DNA of 43,342 bases from Campylobacter sp. US33a (GTDB lineage: Bacteria > Campylobacterota > Campylobacteria > Campylobacterales > Campylobacteraceae): contig NZ_RYYL01000013.1 of NCBI RefSeq assembly GCF_004378855.1, positions 1-43,342 on the forward strand, read 5' to 3'. Shown piece by piece: positions 42,888 to 43,342 of the stretch. The notes under the pieces are model-generated. The model had not been told where the DNA came from, searched no databases, and saw nothing but the letters and a program-made list of their open reading frames with translations. Position numbers and translations under genes: made by a program. Every line of letters starts with the position of its first letter. Positions within the stretch are counted from its first letter, which is position 1.

Positions 42888-43334
42888 TTAATTGATTTCT
42901 GTAATTTGAGCCTTATCTTTACCTTCCCAATATTTGCCTTTGAGTCCTATATATTTACCATCTTCTGTTTGATACACACCAAAGCTTTTAACAAATTTAA
43001 TTTTAGGAATAATATAATGACAAGTCTTAAAATCTCCAGTTCTCATATCCGTATTTTTAAGTCCATATAATTTCGCATCTTTTTCTGAGTTAGTAGTAAG
43101 GTAAAACTCACTAGTAACATCCTTAAGCTCAAGTTTTTCTATTTTAGCTTCTTTTAATTTTTTTGCTAAATCAGGTTCAATATCATCGATGATTACTTTT
43201 TGAACAACTATAGGATTAGTGCAGATACTTTTGTCAATTTTTTCTGGTAGCTCAACTCCGTTTTCTGCTCCACAACCAACTAAAAAACTACTTAGCAAAA
43301 CAGAGCCTATCGCTAATTTAAAGTTCACTTTCAT
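42888..43334 (-). CDS. Lipoprotein with shared leader, paralogue 2
   Basis: 148 residues with the lipobox LVGC (Cys21). Residues 1-23 and the preceding bases (to GATAATAA) are identical to those of the lipoprotein at 15065; the mature part is different and longer, with only an IC-x-NP-x-x-x-QK-x-x-ID block in common. Its promoter should lie beyond the window's right edge. The constant front with a changed mature part suggests diversification by recombination. Confidence 0.86.
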   Translation of the reverse strand: MKVNFKLAIGSVLLSSFLVGCGAENGVELPEKIDKSICTNPIVVQKVIIDDIEPDLAKKLKEAKIEKLELKDVTSEFYLTTNSEKDAKLYGLKNTDMRTGDFKTCHYIIPKIKFVKSFGVYQTEDGKYIGLKGKYWEGKDKAQITEIN

Positions 43335-43342
43335 TTATTATC

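Noticed and set aside
1-43342. Mycoplasma origin, suggested by DUF285 repeats and low GC
   Set aside because: TGA works as a stop in many genes here, and outer-membrane and secretion components fit a Gram-negative cell.

Overview
This is a strongly AT-rich, gene-dense accessory element, most likely a plasmid or integrated conjugative element of a Campylobacter-like member of the Campylobacterota. The evidence is the base composition, AAGGA-type ribosome sites, extended TGnTATAAT -10 boxes without clear -35 boxes, a poly-G contingency tract, many ATGA/TAATG overlaps, and TGA used as a stop, which argues against Mycoplasma despite the DUF285 repeats. I saw no rRNA, tRNA, CRISPR array, IS element or recognisable replication initiator. 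All functional names come from reading motifs, not from searches.

Layout: 91-6358 holds a plus-strand set of DUF285/BspA-like repeat proteins, read into a DotL/TrbC-like coupling ATPase (6369-8231) that ends at a bidirectional hairpin terminator. 8251-11894 is a minus-strand operon of small membrane and hypothetical proteins whose first gene is YopX-like. 11936-12178 is an AT-rich repeat and promoter block. 12191-14895 holds a frameshifted gene and two more DUF285 genes, followed by an inverted copy of the repeat block. 15065-40035 is a long plus-strand array: a lipoprotein, small secreted proteins, a possible relaxase-like protein, a coiled-coil protein, a phase-variable AAA+ ATPase, and then a type IV secretion system. 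The secretion genes include a DotH/VirB9-like protein, a GspC/PilP-like inner-membrane protein, lipoprotein, DotC-like and VirB8-like proteins, a lytic transglycosylase, a VirB4/DotO-like ATPase, a pilin-like protein, a DsbC-like isomerase and a DotA/TraY-like polytopic protein. 40160-42259 carries a HigBA-like and an AbiEii-like toxin-antitoxin locus. 42294-43334 has two minus-strand genes around a third copy of the repeat block.

The coupling protein and the DotA-like, DotC-like and DotH-like proteins together point to an I-type (IncI/Dot-Icm-like) system. The DUF285 proteins lack signal peptides. One of them lies inside the secretion operon and shares long identical DNA with those outside it, so they may be substrates or accessory factors; this is inference.

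Two things stand out. First, a run of 14 G near the start of the AAA+ gene puts it out of frame here; 13 G would restore one long protein, so it looks like an on/off switch in a conjugation locus. Second, the element repeatedly duplicates gene junctions (3' end of one gene, spacer, 5' end of the next) as identical DNA while gene middles diverge. This occurs in the DUF285 family and in the small secreted proteins; two lipoproteins with the same leader and different mature parts look related. The two window edges fall within sequences repeated inside the window, in an orientation that would let the ends join through a fourth repeat block, so the molecule may be a circle slightly larger than the window.
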